Below the pieces are notes generated by a model, which was not told the DNA's origin, did not search any database, and was given only the letters and a program-made list of their open reading frames with translations. The position numbers and the translations under genes were made by a program. From Geobacillus jurassicus NBRC 107829 (GTDB lineage Bacteria > Bacillota > Bacilli > Bacillales > Anoxybacillaceae), in assembly GCF_001544315.1 (NCBI RefSeq), contig NZ_BCQG01000011.1, forward strand, positions 1-64,000: DNA of 64,000 bases, read 5' to 3'. Positions 11,285 through 21,548 of the stretch are shown here, piece by piece. The first letter of the stretch is position 1. Each line of letters opens with the position of its first letter.

Positions 11285-12049
11285 GTGAAAAGGCAAATCG
11301 GATTGATCGTTTTGCTTGGCGCGCTGGCGGCCGTGCTGGCCGGATGCACGGAAATTCATAAACCAATCACTCCGGAAAGCAAGGGGTTTTGGAACGAGTA
11401 CATCGTTTATCCGCTTTCTTGGCTGATCAAATATGTCGCCGGGCTGCTTGGCGGAAGCTTTGGGCTGTCGATCATTGTCGTCACCATTTTCATCCGCCTG
11501 TTGATTTTGCCGCTGATGATCCAACAGACGCGCAACGCAAAGGCCATGCAAGCGCTTCAGCCGGAAATCGAAGCGCTGCGCAAAAAATACAGCTCAAAAG
11601 ATGCCCAAACCCAGCAAAAGCTCCAGCAAGAGATGATGCTCTTGTTCCAAAAACACGGCGTCAACCCAATGGCCGGCTGCTTCCCGATTTTGATCCAAAT
11701 GCCAATTTTAATTGGCTTTTACCATGCCATTATGCGCACGAGGGAAATTGCCCAACATAACTTTTTATGGTTTGACCTTGGCGAAAAAGACCCATACTAC
11801 ATTTTGCCGGTCATTGCCGGCATAACGACATTCATTCAGCAGAAAATCATGATGGCCGGCTCTGCTCAGCAAAATCCACAAATGGCGATGATGCTTTGGA
11901 TGATGCCGATTATGATCGTCATTTTCGCCATCAACTTCCCGGCTGCTTTGTCGCTTTATTGGGTCGTCGGAAATATTTTCTCCATTGTGCAAACGTATCT
12001 CATTAAAGGGCCGGAGATTGCCGCCCATTCAGGGGGAGCGAAAAAGTGA
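11285..12049 (+). CDS. spoIIIJ: Membrane protein insertase YidC1 / SpoIIIJ
   Basis: A YidC/Oxa1/Alb3-type insertase of 254 residues that inserts membrane proteins alone or with Sec; the B. subtilis orthologue SpoIIIJ is also needed for sporulation stage III. A lipoprotein signal ends in LAGC with Cys21, followed by the conserved five-helix core ([41 protein letters not shown]). I place the start at GTG 11285, behind GGGAGG with suitable spacing, which puts the signal peptide at the N-terminus. It overlaps khpB by four bases (GTGA). Confidence 0.97.
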   Translation: MKRQIGLIVLLGALAAVLAGCTEIHKPITPESKGFWNEYIVYPLSWLIKYVAGLLGGSFGLSIIVVTIFIRLLILPLMIQQTRNAKAMQALQPEIEALRKKYSSKDAQTQQKLQQEMMLLFQKHGVNPMAGCFPILIQMPILIGFYHAIMRTREIAQHNFLWFDLGEKDPYYILPVIAGITTFIQQKIMMAGSAQQNPQMAMMLWMMPIMIVIFAINFPAALSLYWVVGNIFSIVQTYLIKGPEIAAHSGGAKK

Positions 12050-12702
12050 AAGAAGTGATTGCGGCTGCCCAAACAGTCGAAGAGGCGGTGCAGTTGGCGC
12101 TCGCGCAGCTTGGCGCGCCCCGGGAACGTGCGGACATCGTTGTGCTTGACGAAGGGAAAAGAGGCTGGTTTGGCTTGTTTGGCAACCGGCCGGCGGTCGT
12201 GAAAGCGGTGTTGAAAATCGACCCGGTTGAGGAGACGGTTCGCTTTTTGCAACAAGTCATCGCGCAAATGGGGGCGGAAGGGGCAAGCATCGAAGCCGTC
12301 CGCCGCGGCAAGCAGGTGACGCTTCAGGTGCACGGGGGGCTGGTCGGTCTACTGATCGGCAAGCACGGGCAAACGTTGAACGCTCTTCAGTTTTTGGCGC
12401 AGCTCGTCGCCAACCGCCATGCGGACGAATACGTGTCGATTGTCGTCGATGTCGAAAACTATCGCGAACGGAGAGAAAAAGTGCTGATCGAACTGGCGCA
12501 CAAGCTGGCCGCCCGGGCGGTGAAGACGGGAAAAGAAGTGAGGTTGGAGCCGCTGCCGGCGCATGAGCGGAAGATCATTCATGCGGCGCTGGCTGGCAAT
12601 AAACATGTCTTGACGTATTCCGTCGGCGTTGATCCGCACCGTTCGATCATCGTCGCTCCGAAAACAGGCCAAATATCGTCGAAAAGAGAGGCGCCTCGCT
12701 AA
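12046..12702 (+). CDS. khpB: RNA-binding protein KhpB (Jag, SpoIIIJ-associated)
   Basis: A 218-residue protein with an N-terminal Jag domain ([13 protein letters not shown]), a central KH domain with [15 protein letters not shown] (about residues 102-116), and a C-terminal R3H domain ([10 protein letters not shown]-like segment [13 protein letters not shown]). With KhpA it forms a small-RNA/mRNA-binding complex affecting cell division and envelope in several Firmicutes. It starts at GTG 12046, overlapping spoIIIJ, so the two are translationally coupled. A terminator overlaps its last codons. Confidence 0.96.
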   Translation: MKEVIAAAQTVEEAVQLALAQLGAPRERADIVVLDEGKRGWFGLFGNRPAVVKAVLKIDPVEETVRFLQQVIAQMGAEGASIEAVRRGKQVTLQVHGGLVGLLIGKHGQTLNALQFLAQLVANRHADEYVSIVVDVENYRERREKVLIELAHKLAARAVKTGKEVRLEPLPAHERKIIHAALAGNKHVLTYSVGVDPHRSIIVAPKTGQISSKREAPR

Positions 12703-12725
12703 ATTGGGCAGAGGCGGTTTTTTTA
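12692..12725 (+). terminator. khpB terminator
   Basis: CGCCTC (12692-12697) pairs with GAGGCG (12711-12716) and is followed by eight T residues. The 5' arm lies inside the end of khpB. The following 12726-12920 has no recognisable gene or other feature. Confidence 0.75.
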
Positions 12726-12925
12726 TGCTTTCCCGCGGCTTGGAAGATTGGCGGTTGAATGGAGAGAACGCTCCAGCGAGAGCTTTTTCAAATGGGGAAA
12801 GAACGCAGCAGCCTTTTTTGCGTATACGGCCGGGCGATGGTGAAGAAATCACTGATTGCTGCTAACTTTTTACGGCTCGGCAGATGTTGCTTGCATTTTT
12901 CAACAACCGTGCTGAGTGCACCATA

Positions 12926-12954
12926 TTGTTATTCACATGTGGATAAGTTAAAAT
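12926..12954 (+). promoter_or_regulatory. mnmE promoter with a DnaA-box palindrome in its spacer
   Basis: TTGTTA (12926-12931) and TAAAAT (12949-12954) are separated by 17 bp. The spacer and part of the -35 box are occupied by two abutting, inverted DnaA boxes, TTATTCACA (12929-12937) and TGTGGATAA (12938-12946). Both match the TTATNCACA consensus fully. DnaA bound here should block RNA polymerase. Promoter and boxes are read directly; regulation is inference. Confidence 0.75.
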
Positions 12955-13040
12955 TGAACTAAGTGAACATGCACAAGGGAATAAGCAGCTGAAGCGGGCT
13001 GTGGATATAGACAAAACAGTGAAAAGAGAGGTGAACGGCT

Positions 13041-14429
13041 TTGACGGAATTTGATACGATCGCCGCCATTTCCACGCCAATGGGGGAAGGGGCGATCGCC
13101 ATTGTTCGGCTGAGCGGCGATGAGGCGGTTGAGATTGCCGATCGGATTTTTCGCAGTCCGAGCGGAAAGCGGCTCAGAGACGTCCCATCGCATACAATTC
13201 ATTACGGGCATATCATTGATCCAAAAAGCGGGCGGATCGTCGAAGAAGTGATGGTGTCGGTCATGCGCGCACCGAAAACGTTCACGCGTGAAGATGTGGT
13301 CGAGATCAACTGCCACGGCGGGTTTGTTTCTGTCAATCGGGTGCTGCAGCTCGTGCTGGCGAACGGAGCTCGGCTCGCCGAGCCCGGAGAATTTACGAAG
13401 CGGGCGTTTTTAAACGGGCGCATCGATCTGTCTCAAGCGGAGGCGGTCATCGATTTGATCCGCGCCAAAACGGATCGGGCAATGAACGTCGCCCTTCAGC
13501 AAATGGAAGGGCGCCTGTCGAAATTGATTCGCGAATTGCGGCAGACGATTTTGGAGACGCTCGCGCACGTGGAGGTCAACATCGATTATCCAGAATACGA
13601 CGACGTGGAAGAAATGACGCCGCGCCTGTTGCGGGAAAAGGCGGAATACGTGCGCGGACAAATTGAAAAGCTGCTGTTGACCGCCGCGCAAGGAAAAATA
13701 TTGCGCGAAGGCTTGGCGACGGTCATCATCGGGCGGCCGAACGTCGGCAAATCGTCGCTTTTGAATGCGCTCGCCCATGAAAACCGGGCGATCGTCACCG
13801 ACATTCCAGGGACGACACGCGACGTGATCGAGGAATATGTCAACGTCCGCGGCGTGCCGCTCCGCTTGATCGACACGGCTGGCATCCGTGAAACGGAGGA
13901 CGTCGTTGAACGGATCGGCGTTGAGCGCTCGCGGCAAATGTTGAAGCGGGCCGATTTCATTTTGCTCGTCTTGAACTATCACGAGCCGCTGACCGAGGAG
14001 GATGAGCGGCTGTTTGCCATGATCGAAGGAATGGACGCCATCGTCATTGTCAATAAAACCGACTTGCCGCAACGGATCGATATGGGCCGGGTGAAAGAGC
14101 TGGCGGGCGGCCGTCCGATTGTGGCGACGTCACTGTTGCATGAGCAAGGAATTGATGAACTGGAAAAAGCGATTGCTGACCTGTTTTTTGGCGGTGAGCT
14201 GGAAGCTGGCGATTTGACGTATGTTTCCAACTCTCGCCATATCGCCTTGCTTGAGCAGGCGAAACAAGCGATCGAAGATGCCTTGGCCGGCATTGACGCC
14301 GGCGTGCCGATCGATCTCGTCCAAATCGATTTGCGCCGTGCGTGGGAGCTGCTTGGCGAGATCATTGGCGATACCGTCCACGAGAGCTTGATTGACCAAC
14401 TGTTTGCTCAGTTTTGTTTAGGAAAATAA
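13041..14429 (+). CDS. mnmE: tRNA uridine-5-carboxymethylaminomethyl GTPase MnmE
   Basis: A 462-residue tRNA-modifying GTPase that, with MnmG, installs the carboxymethylaminomethyl group at wobble U34. The N-terminal tetrahydrofolate-binding domain comes first, then an inserted G domain (G1 [10 protein letters not shown]3 DTAGIRET, G4 NKTD). The protein ends in the catalytic C-x-G-K motif (FCLGK). The start is TTG at 13041 behind GAGAGGTG. It is the first gene of an mnmE-mnmG-rsmG run and has its own promoter with DnaA boxes. Confidence 0.98.
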   Translation: MTEFDTIAAISTPMGEGAIAIVRLSGDEAVEIADRIFRSPSGKRLRDVPSHTIHYGHIIDPKSGRIVEEVMVSVMRAPKTFTREDVVEINCHGGFVSVNRVLQLVLANGARLAEPGEFTKRAFLNGRIDLSQAEAVIDLIRAKTDRAMNVALQQMEGRLSKLIRELRQTILETLAHVEVNIDYPEYDDVEEMTPRLLREKAEYVRGQIEKLLLTAAQGKILREGLATVIIGRPNVGKSSLLNALAHENRAIVTDIPGTTRDVIEEYVNVRGVPLRLIDTAGIRETEDVVERIGVERSRQMLKRADFILLVLNYHEPLTEEDERLFAMIEGMDAIVIVNKTDLPQRIDMGRVKELAGGRPIVATSLLHEQGIDELEKAIADLFFGGELEAGDLTYVSNSRHIALLEQAKQAIEDALAGIDAGVPIDLVQIDLRRAWELLGEIIGDTVHESLIDQLFAQFCLGK

Positions 14430-14447
14430 ACGAGGAGGAAATGCCGT

Positions 14448-16337
14448 ATGGATTACCATGGAGGAACGTATGACGTCATCGTCGTCGGCGCCGGTCATGC
14501 CGGCTGTGAAGCAGCGCTCGCTTCTGCCCGCATCGGTGCAAAAACGCTTGTCATTACGCTCAACCTCGATATGATCGCATTCATGCCGTGCAACCCGTCG
14601 ATCGGCGGCCCGGCGAAAGGAATCGTCGTGCGTGAAATCGACGCCCTCGGCGGGGAAATGGCGAAAAACATTGACAAAACATACATCCAAATGCGAATGT
14701 TAAACACCGGCAAAGGGCCGGCCGTCCGCGCGCTCCGGGCGCAAGCCGATAAAGTGCTGTATCAGCGGGAAATGAAAAAAACGCTTGAAAGACAGGAAAA
14801 CTTGACGCTTTTACAAGGGAAAGTCGAGCGGCTCATTGTTGAAGACGGCGTCTGCAAAGGCGTCATCACCCATACAGGGGCGCATTATTACGCCAAAGCG
14901 GTCGTCATTACGACCGGGACATTTTTGCGCGGGGAAATCATCATCGGCGACATTAAATATTCGAGCGGCCCGAACAACCAGCAGCCGTCGATTAAGCTGT
15001 CCGAGCATTTAGAAGAGCTCGGGTTTGAGCTTGTTCGCTTCAAAACGGGCACGCCGCCGCGCGTCAACAGTCGGACGATCGACTACAGCAAAACCGAGAT
15101 CCAGCCGGGTGACGAGGAGCCGCGGGCGTTTTCGTACGAGACGACGACATACATCACCGACCAGCTGCCGTGCTGGTTGACGTACACGACGGAGGAAACG
15201 CACCGCATCATCGACGAAAACTTGCACTTGTCGCCGATGTACTCCGGCATGATCAAAGGAACCGGGCCGCGCTATTGCCCGTCCATTGAGGATAAAGTCG
15301 TCCGGTTTCACGACAAGCCGCGCCATCAAATTTTCCTCGAGCCGGAGGGGCGGGAAACAGAGGAAGTGTACGTACAAGGGCTGTCAACAAGCTTGCCGGA
15401 ACATATCCAACGCAAGCTGCTTGAGACGATTCCAGGGCTTGAGAAAGCGCAGCTCATGCGGGCCGGCTACGCGATCGAGTACGATGCGATCGTGCCGACG
15501 CAGCTATGGCCGACGTTGGAAACGAAGCTCGTGAAAAACTTGTATACGGCGGGGCAAATCAACGGCACATCCGGCTATGAGGAAGCGGCGGGCCAAGGCA
15601 TCATGGCCGGCATTAACGCCGCCCACCGGGCGCTCGGCCGCGAAGAAATCATTTTAAGCCGTTCAGATGCTTACATCGGCGTTTTGATCGACGACTTGGT
15701 GACAAAAGGGACGAATGAGCCGTATCGTCTGTTGACATCGCGCGCTGAGTACCGGCTTTTGCTTCGCCATGACAACGCCGATTTGCGCCTGACCGAGCTC
15801 GGCTACCGGATCGGCTTGATTTCCGAGGAGCGGTATCAAAAGTTTTTGGCGAAAAAAGAAGCGATCGAACGGGAGAAAAAGCGGCTGCAAACGGTGATCA
15901 TCAAACCGACGCCCCAGGTGCAGGAAGTCATCCGCGAAGCAGGCGGAAGCGAATTGAAAGACGGCATCCGTGCGGCCGATTTGCTCCGGCGCCCGGAGAT
16001 GACGTACGAGCACATCCGAAAACTGGTGCCGGCTGACGAAGAGATTGCTCCGGAAGTGGCTGAACAAATCGAAATTCAAATCAAATACGAGGGCTACATC
16101 CAAAAATCGCTCCAAGAAGTTGAACGGCTCAAAAAAATGGAAAACAAAAAAATTCCGGAAGACATCGATTACGACGCCATTCAAGGGTTGGCGACCGAGG
16201 CTCGGCAAAAGCTGAAACAAGTGCGCCCGCTCTCGATCGCCCAAGCGTCGCGCATTTCCGGCGTCAATCCGGCCGATATTTCAATATTATTAGTGTATTT
16301 GGAACAAGGAAGAATTGCGCGTGTGTCGAATGAATAA
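14448..16337 (+). CDS. mnmG: tRNA uridine-5-carboxymethylaminomethyl enzyme MnmG (GidA)
   Basis: A 629-residue FAD- and NADH-dependent partner of MnmE in wobble U34 modification. The Rossmann FAD motif [12 protein letters not shown] is at residues 12-23. The conserved [12 protein letters not shown] and GYEEAAGQG motifs and the C-terminal MnmE-binding helical domain are present. It starts at ATG 14448 behind GAGGAGGAAATGCC, 18 bp after mnmE, and is followed 23 bp later by rsmG. Confidence 0.98.
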   Translation: MDYHGGTYDVIVVGAGHAGCEAALASARIGAKTLVITLNLDMIAFMPCNPSIGGPAKGIVVREIDALGGEMAKNIDKTYIQMRMLNTGKGPAVRALRAQADKVLYQREMKKTLERQENLTLLQGKVERLIVEDGVCKGVITHTGAHYYAKAVVITTGTFLRGEIIIGDIKYSSGPNNQQPSIKLSEHLEELGFELVRFKTGTPPRVNSRTIDYSKTEIQPGDEEPRAFSYETTTYITDQLPCWLTYTTEETHRIIDENLHLSPMYSGMIKGTGPRYCPSIEDKVVRFHDKPRHQIFLEPEGRETEEVYVQGLSTSLPEHIQRKLLETIPGLEKAQLMRAGYAIEYDAIVPTQLWPTLETKLVKNLYTAGQINGTSGYEEAAGQGIMAGINAAHRALGREEIILSRSDAYIGVLIDDLVTKGTNEPYRLLTSRAEYRLLLRHDNADLRLTELGYRIGLISEERYQKFLAKKEAIEREKKRLQTVIIKPTPQVQEVIREAGGSELKDGIRAADLLRRPEMTYEHIRKLVPADEEIAPEVAEQIEIQIKYEGYIQKSLQEVERLKKMENKKIPEDIDYDAIQGLATEARQKLKQVRPLSIAQASRISGVNPADISILLVYLEQGRIARVSNE

Positions 16338-16360
16338 ACAATGAGGGAAAGGATTGGCTT

Positions 16361-17077
16361 ATGGAGGCGACACAATTTCAAGCCATGCTCGAAGAGAGGG
16401 GGATCCCCCTCTCTTCCCGGGCGCTTTCGCAGTTTGAGCGCTATTACGAACTGCTCGTTGAGTGGAACGAGAAGATGAATTTGACCGCCATTACGGACAA
16501 GCCCGGCGTTTATGTGAAGCACTTTTTCGACTCGGTCTCCCCGGCGTTTTACTACGATTTTTCCGCGCCGCTTGCGCTTTGCGATGTGGGCGCCGGGGCG
16601 GGATTTCCGAGCATTCCGCTGAAAATATGTTTTCCGCATTTGCGCGTTTCGATCGTCGATTCCCTGCAAAAACGCATTCGTTTTTTAGAGCATCTCACTG
16701 CCGAGCTCGGGCTTGCGGACGTGGCGCTTTACCATGACCGCGCCGAGACGTTCGCCCGTCAAAAGGGGATGCGCGAATCGTTTGACGTCGTCATGGCCAG
16801 GGCGGTGGCGCGCATGCCGGTGCTTGCCGAACTTTGCCTTCCGATGGTGAAAGTGGGCGGCACATTCATTGCGATGAAAGCTGCTTCGGCGCCCGAAGAG
16901 CTGAAAGAGGGGCGAAAAGCAATCAGCGTGCTCGGCGGCGAAGTGGCGGCAGCGGAAACGTTCACGCTGCCGTTTGATGAAGGCGGACGGACGATCATTT
17001 TCATCCGCAAGACGAAAAAAACACCGAACCAATACCCGCGCAAACCGGGAACGCCGAACAAGCAACCGATTCAATAG
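16361..17077 (+). CDS. rsmG: 16S rRNA (guanine527-N7)-methyltransferase RsmG
   Basis: A 238-residue SAM-dependent methyltransferase (GidB) that modifies G527 of 16S rRNA; its loss gives low-level streptomycin resistance in other bacteria. The SAM motif [15 protein letters not shown] (about residues 73-87) and downstream GidB motifs are present. The C-terminus is a lysine/arginine/proline-rich tail. Codons 11-19 form a perfect 26-bp palindrome (16391-16416), reported separately. Confidence 0.98.
   Translation: MEATQFQAMLEERGIPLSSRALSQFERYYELLVEWNEKMNLTAITDKPGVYVKHFFDSVSPAFYYDFSAPLALCDVGAGAGFPSIPLKICFPHLRVSIVDSLQKRIRFLEHLTAELGLADVALYHDRAETFARQKGMRESFDVVMARAVARMPVLAELCLPMVKVGGTFIAMKAASAPEELKEGRKAISVLGGEVAAAETFTLPFDEGGRTIIFIRKTKKTPNQYPRKPGTPNKQPIQ
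16391..16416 (+). repeat. Perfect 26-bp palindrome inside rsmG
   Basis: Each 13-nt arm begins GAAGAGAGGGGG; the two arms meet with no spacer at the central GATC. In mRNA it would fold into a GC-rich hairpin starting about 30 nt after the rsmG start codon. The encoded residues (EERGIPLSS) resemble those of homologues, so the palindrome coexists with a normal protein sequence. Confidence 0.9.
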
Positions 17078-17232
17078 CGCCTTTGCGGACGGCGGGATGG
17101 ATTTGCCGGCGGAAAGAGAGACAAGCTGCGCCGCCTCCTGCTTTTGTTCCGCGCCAAAAACCGGCTGTAAAGGCGCCTGCCGGGCGAGACAGAGATATTT
17201 TGGCCAAGTATGTCCAAAGGTGGTGTAGGGGG

Positions 17233-18078
17233 ATGAAGCATCCATTTTCGCGCTTGTTCAGCTTTGGAGAAAAAGAGCAAGAAGAAACAGGGGAAAAACA
17301 AGAGCGGGAGGAAGTTCGCCACATTCCGGTTGCCAGCATCATTCCGAACCGCTTCCAGCCGCGCACGATGTTTGATGAAGAGAAGATCGACGAGCTGGCG
17401 CTGACGATCCGCACGCACGGCATCATCCAGCCGATCGTCGTCCGCGAATGCGGAAACGGGCGGTTTGAAATCATCGCCGGCGAGCGGAGATGGAGAGCGG
17501 TGCAAAAGCTTGGCTGGACGGAAATCCCCGCGATTATCAAAAACTTAAATGACAAAGAAACCGCCTCCGTCGCCCTCATTGAAAACTTGCAGCGCGAGGA
17601 GCTGACGCCGATCGAAGAGGCGATGGCGTACGCCAAATTGATCGAGCTTCACGATTTGACGCAAGAGGCGCTCGCCCAGCGGCTCGGCAAAGGGCAATCG
17701 ACGATCGCCAACAAACTGCGCCTGCTGAAGCTTCCGCAAGAGGTGCAAGAGGCGCTCCTGCAGCGGGCGATTACCGAGCGCCATGCGCGCGCGTTGATTG
17801 CGTTGAAAGATAAAGAGAAACAGCTGAAGCTGCTGCAAGAGATCATCGACAAACAGTTGAACGTCAAACAGACCGAAGACCGGGTGTTAAAGCTGCTCGA
17901 GGCGAAGGAACGGAAGCCAAAGCCGAAGCGGAAGGCGTTCAGCCGCGATATGCGCATCGCCGTCAATACGATCCGCCAGTCGCTTTCTATGGTGGAAAAC
18001 AGCGGGGTGTCCGTCCAATCGGAAGAAGAAGAATTTGATGACTACTACCAAATTACGATTCGAATCGCAAAAAAATAA
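17233..18078 (+). CDS. noc: Nucleoid occlusion protein Noc
   Basis: A ParB-family DNA-binding CTPase of 281 residues that spreads from Noc sites, binds membrane and prevents FtsZ ring assembly over the nucleoid. The N-terminus ([15 protein letters not shown]) is the amphipathic membrane-targeting helix typical of Noc. The ParB-type motifs [21 protein letters not shown] and the helix-turn-helix ([20 protein letters not shown]) follow. The start at ATG 17233 fits this and has AAGGTGG upstream. Its position before parA-parB matches B. subtilis. Confidence 0.96.
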   Translation: MKHPFSRLFSFGEKEQEETGEKQEREEVRHIPVASIIPNRFQPRTMFDEEKIDELALTIRTHGIIQPIVVRECGNGRFEIIAGERRWRAVQKLGWTEIPAIIKNLNDKETASVALIENLQREELTPIEEAMAYAKLIELHDLTQEALAQRLGKGQSTIANKLRLLKLPQEVQEALLQRAITERHARALIALKDKEKQLKLLQEIIDKQLNVKQTEDRVLKLLEAKERKPKPKRKAFSRDMRIAVNTIRQSLSMVENSGVSVQSEEEEFDDYYQITIRIAKK

Positions 18079-18094
18079 CGAACGTCATCTTTGG

Positions 18095-18125
18095 CCTCAT
18101 CAAGCGCAGCTGATGGGGTTTTTTC
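18095..18125 (+). terminator. noc terminator
   Basis: CCTCATCA (18095-18102) pairs with TGATGGGG (18111-18118) with one G-T pair, followed by six T residues. It separates noc from parA. Confidence 0.8.
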
Positions 18126-18204
18126 TTTCAGAAAACAAAGTCATTTTCCGGTTTTCGTGCTAAAATAAAATGGATTGAGGAAGAGATACGAGGTAGGTGG
18201 CATC

Positions 18205-18966
18205 GTGGGAAAAGTCATTGCTATTGCAAACCAAAAGGGCGGAGTTGGAAAAACGACGACAGCCGTCAATTTATCGGCCTGTTTGGCGCATCTTGGGAAA
18301 AAAGTGCTGCTTGTTGACGCCGACCCGCAAGGAAATGCGACGAGCGGCATCGGCATTGAACGCGGTGATGTCGATGAATGCATTTACAACGTCATCATCG
18401 GGGATATGAAGGCGAAAGATGTCATTCGGCCGACGGACGTCGAAAACTTATACGTCATTCCGGCGACGATCCAGCTTGCCGGCGCGGAAATTGAGCTCGT
18501 CTCAGTCATCTCCCGTGAAATTCGGTTGAGAAACGCGCTCGAGCCGCTAAAAGACAAATACGACTTTATTATTATCGACTGCCCTCCTTCGCTCGGCTTG
18601 TTGACGCTCAACGCATTGACAGCGGCCAATTCCGTGCTCATCCCTGTTCAATGCGAATATTATGCGTTAGAGGGATTGAGCCAGCTGCTGAACACGATCC
18701 GGCTTGTGCAACGGCACTTAAACTATGATTTGCGTCTTGAAGGAGTTCTATTGACGATGCTTGATGCAAGGACGAATCTAGGCCTGCAGGTCATTCAAGA
18801 AGTCAAAAAGTATTTTCGCGAAAAGGTGTATCAGACGATCATCCCGCGAAACGTGCGGCTGAGCGAGGCGCCAAGCCATGGCAAACCGATCATTTTGTAC
18901 GATGTGAAATCGCGGGGGGCGGAAGTGTATTTGGAACTGGCGAAGGAGGTGCTTGAACGTGGCTAA
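18205..18966 (+). CDS. parA: Chromosome partitioning ATPase ParA (Soj)
   Basis: A 253-residue Walker-type ATPase that, with ParB and parS, segregates origins and regulates DnaA in B. subtilis. The deviant Walker A KGGVGKTT starts at residue 11, followed by DADPQGN and Walker [12 protein letters not shown] choose GTG at 18205, which gives the conserved N-terminus [10 protein letters not shown] and has GAGGTAGGTGG five bases upstream. It overlaps parB by eight bases. Confidence 0.97.
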   Translation: MGKVIAIANQKGGVGKTTTAVNLSACLAHLGKKVLLVDADPQGNATSGIGIERGDVDECIYNVIIGDMKAKDVIRPTDVENLYVIPATIQLAGAEIELVSVISREIRLRNALEPLKDKYDFIIIDCPPSLGLLTLNALTAANSVLIPVQCEYYALEGLSQLLNTIRLVQRHLNYDLRLEGVLLTMLDARTNLGLQVIQEVKKYFREKVYQTIIPRNVRLSEAPSHGKPIILYDVKSRGAEVYLELAKEVLERG

Positions 18967-19828
18967 AGGTCTCGGCAAAGGCATCAGTGCGCTGTTTGAC
19001 AATCTCTCGCTTAATGAACTTACTGGGAGAGAGGAAACAGTGCGGGAAGTCAGCATTCACGACCTTCATCCGAATCCGTATCAACCGCGAAAAACGTTTC
19101 AGCCTGAGGCCATTGAGGAGCTGAAACAATCGATTTTGCAGCACGGCATTTTGCAACCGCTCATCGTCCGCCGTGTGCCGGGCGGATTTGAAATCGTCGT
19201 CGGAGAGCGGCGCTATCGGGCGGCGAAAGAGGCGAATTTGCCGTCGGTGCCGGTCGTCGTGCGCGAGTTGACTGATGAGCAAATGATGGAATTCGCCCTT
19301 CTTGAAAACTTGCAGCGCGAGGATTTGAACCCGATCGAGGAAGCGATGGCGTACAAAATGTTGATGGACAAGCTGCACTTGACTCAGGAGGAAGTCGCGA
19401 GCCGGGTCGGGAAGAGCCGTCCGCACATCGCCAATCATTTGCGTTTGTTGTCCCTCCCTTCAGATGTGCAAAAGCTGCTTATGGACGGCACACTTTCGAT
19501 GGGACATGGCCGCGCGTTGTTGGGGCTGAAGCAAAAAAGCAAAATGAAACCGATCGTGGAACGGACGATTCGCGAAGGATTGAACGTCCGCCAGCTTGAA
19601 AAGCTGATCCAACAGGCGAACGAAAATGTTTCACGTGAAACATCGAAGCGGAAACCGCCGGAAAAAAGCGTGTTTATTCGGGAAAGCGAATCGCTGCTGC
19701 GCGAAAAATTCGGGACGAATGTCACGATTAAACAAATGAGGAAAAGAGGAAAAATTGAAATTGAGTTTTTTTCTCCGGAAGATTTAGAGAGAATATTAGA
19801 ACTGCTCGATGTGCGGTTCGACGAGTAG
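18959..19828 (+). CDS. parB: Chromosome partitioning protein ParB (Spo0J)
   Basis: A 289-residue CTPase that binds parS and forms sliding clamps that load SMC. It begins [13 protein letters not shown], the ParA-stimulating N-terminal peptide, from GTG 18959 placed 8 bases after GGAGGT. The CTP-binding motif [11 protein letters not shown], the [13 protein letters not shown] segment and the helix-turn-helix follow. A perfect parS site lies inside the gene (19627-19642), as in B. subtilis spo0J. It is co-transcribed with parA and ends at a terminator. Confidence 0.97.
   Translation: MAKGLGKGISALFDNLSLNELTGREETVREVSIHDLHPNPYQPRKTFQPEAIEELKQSILQHGILQPLIVRRVPGGFEIVVGERRYRAAKEANLPSVPVVVRELTDEQMMEFALLENLQREDLNPIEEAMAYKMLMDKLHLTQEEVASRVGKSRPHIANHLRLLSLPSDVQKLLMDGTLSMGHGRALLGLKQKSKMKPIVERTIREGLNVRQLEKLIQQANENVSRETSKRKPPEKSVFIRESESLLREKFGTNVTIKQMRKRGKIEIEFFSPEDLERILELLDVRFDE
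19627..19642. other. parS centromere site inside parB
   Basis: A perfect 16-bp palindrome TGTTTCACGTGAAACA, identical to the B. subtilis parS consensus, read through in parB codons for NVSRET. Confidence 0.97.
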
Positions 19829-19829
19829 G

Positions 19830-19863
19830 TCGGCCCTTTGATCAAGGCCGGTTTATTTTTTTT
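19830..19863 (+). terminator. parB terminator
   Basis: CGGCC (19831-19835) pairs with GGCCG (19846-19850) and is followed by a long T-rich run, directly after the parB stop. Confidence 0.8.
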
Positions 19864-19883
19864 GCAAGAGAGGGTTGGACATC

Positions 19884-20585
19884 ATGGTGTTGTTAGGAAC
19901 GATTGTCAACGGAGTGAGCATTATCGCCGGGGCGTTGATTGGAAAATGGCTTCATCGCATCCCCGAGCGGGTAAAGGAAACGGTGATGGGGGGGATTGGG
20001 CTTGCGGTGGCGCTGCTTGGCATACAAATGGGAATGAAAAGCGAACAGTTTCTCGTTGTTATTTTCAGCCTTGTTTTCGGCGGCATTCTCGGGGAGTGGT
20101 GGAACTGGGAGGAAAAGCTGAACCGGCTCGGTCAATGGCTCGAGGCGAAAGTGGGCGGAAACGGGCAAGGAAGCATCGCTAAAGGGTTTGTCAGCGCGAC
20201 GTTGTTGTTTGTCATCGGGGCGATGGCCATCGTCGGAGCGCTTGACAGCGGGCTGCGCGGCGACCATAGCGTCTTGTATACGAAATCGATTTTAGACGGC
20301 TTTGCCAGTGTCATTTTGACGACGACGCTCGGCATCGGCGTCATCTTCTCCGCCTTGCCGGTCGTTGTTTATGAGGGGGGCATCGCGCTGTTGGCGACGC
20401 AAATCGAACGGTTTGTGCCGAAGGAAGTGCTTGATTCGTTCATTGCTGAATCAACAGCGACTGGCGGCATTTTAATTATGGCCATTGGACTCAACATGCT
20501 CGGTTTGACGAACATTCGCGTAGCGAACTTGCTGCCGAGCATTTTCGTTACAGCAGCGGCCGTTTTCGTTTTTTCCTTCGTCTGA
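19884..20585 (+). CDS. DUF554 family membrane protein
   Basis: A 233-residue integral membrane protein with about seven hydrophobic segments, matching the DUF554 family (B. subtilis YdfK). The opening VLLGTIVNGVSIIAGALIGK and the glycine-rich EGGIALLA segment are characteristic. No biochemical function is established for the family that I know of; small-molecule transport is a guess. I prefer ATG 19884, nine bases after GAGAGGG, over a TTG nine bases earlier. It stands alone after the parB terminator. Confidence 0.85.
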   Translation: MVLLGTIVNGVSIIAGALIGKWLHRIPERVKETVMGGIGLAVALLGIQMGMKSEQFLVVIFSLVFGGILGEWWNWEEKLNRLGQWLEAKVGGNGQGSIAKGFVSATLLFVIGAMAIVGALDSGLRGDHSVLYTKSILDGFASVILTTTLGIGVIFSALPVVVYEGGIALLATQIERFVPKEVLDSFIAESTATGGILIMAIGLNMLGLTNIRVANLLPSIFVTAAAVFVFSFV

Positions 20586-20685
20586 TAGCCGGCCTCGTGC
20601 CCCTCGAAAGCAAACAAAACACATTCATGAGTGTGTTTCGCTTTCCACCCCCGGTATGAAAATGGCGATTCAAGGCGCGCAAAAG

Positions 20686-20723
20686 AAATCCCCTCCTTGG
20701 ACAGCTGAACAAGAGGGGGATTT
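20686..20723 (-). terminator. yyaC terminator
   Basis: On the minus strand AAATCCCCCTC pairs with GAGGGGATTT across a 16-base loop and is followed by TCTTTT. It lies just after the yyaC stop codon. Confidence 0.75.
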
Positions 20724-20728
20724 GCCGC

Positions 20729-21352
20729 CTACCATAATGAATGCCGTTCTGTTGAGAGCAAAGGGGCACCGAGCCGCTCTTTTCGGAGGATGAACCGCTC
20801 CGCTTCATAAATGCCGTTGGCGATCGTTTTCGCCATATTCATGACAAGATGAAGGCGCGTATTTTGCAGGACGAAAAACTCCATAAACCCGCTGACATTG
20901 ACAACTCCTGTAATATGGGCGTCGCCGACGGGAAGAAGCTGTTTATTGACCCCGGCGCCAGGACGGACAGGCCCTTTGGCGATCGTAATGGCGCCGACGC
21001 TTTTCAACCGCCCAAGGCAGGCATCGACCGCGATCATGAACGGATCGTCATGAATGAGCCGAATGGATTCTACTTTTTCTTCCAAATTGACGGCATGAAT
21101 CGGTTCTTCGAGCGTTCCGTACACGTGGAAGCGAGCCAGCGGCTTTTCCTTGAGCATCGTGCCGACGAGCGGCCCGAGTGAATCGCCGGTCGAGCGGTCC
21201 GTGCCGATGCAAACGATGGCGACTGGCTGAACGAGCGGGTCGGGAAGCAGCGAAGCGATCCGCCAGGCGATCGACGACACCGCCCCTTGCTCGTCATAAA
21301 AGACGCGGTCTCTTTCCTCCTTGGACGAGAAAAATATCGATGGGATGCTCAT
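20729..21352 (-). CDS. yyaC: Spore protease YyaC family protein
   Basis: A 207-residue member of the YyaC/DUF1256 family of endospore formers, related to the germination protease fold. Recognisable stretches are CIGTDRSTGDSLGPLVG (about residues 48-64) and the MIAVDACLG motif. It is convergent with the DUF554 gene and divergent from the MscS gene, the same neighbourhood as B. subtilis yyaC after spo0J. ATG 21352 is chosen because AGGAG lies eight bases upstream; a GTG three codons earlier overlaps that AGGAG. The substrate is unknown. Confidence 0.9.
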   Translation of the reverse strand: MSIPSIFFSSKEERDRVFYDEQGAVSSIAWRIASLLPDPLVQPVAIVCIGTDRSTGDSLGPLVGTMLKEKPLARFHVYGTLEEPIHAVNLEEKVESIRLIHDDPFMIAVDACLGRLKSVGAITIAKGPVRPGAGVNKQLLPVGDAHITGVVNVSGFMEFFVLQNTRLHLVMNMAKTIANGIYEAERFILRKERLGAPLLSTERHSLW

Positions 21353-21548
21353 TCGCTTCACTCCTACTTTCGTTTCAAAAGTATTAACAGTATACGGAAA
21401 ATAAAAGAATGATATACATTTCTCCGTTTGTTTTCTTGCTTTTTCTCCGCTTTAGCAGCTCTCTATTGAGAGATCGGGCTACAAATCGGCGAGCGGTCTT
21501 GTTAAAATAAAAGCGCAGAAAAAGAAAAAGGTTGAGGTGTCTCTAACG

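Noticed and set aside
13281-13292. TTCACGCGTGAA palindrome in mnmE, parS-like
   Set aside because: It has an extra central CG compared with parS and lacks the outer TGT/ACA bases, so ParB binding is unlikely.
17083-17232. Fifty-codon upstream extension of noc
   Set aside because: Noc must begin with its amphipathic membrane helix, which is encoded from 17233; the extension has no family resemblance.
20614-20634. AAACACA/TGTGTTT hairpin between the DUF554 and yyaC genes
   Set aside because: No T-run follows on the plus strand and a better terminator for yyaC lies at 20686-20723; left as possible only.
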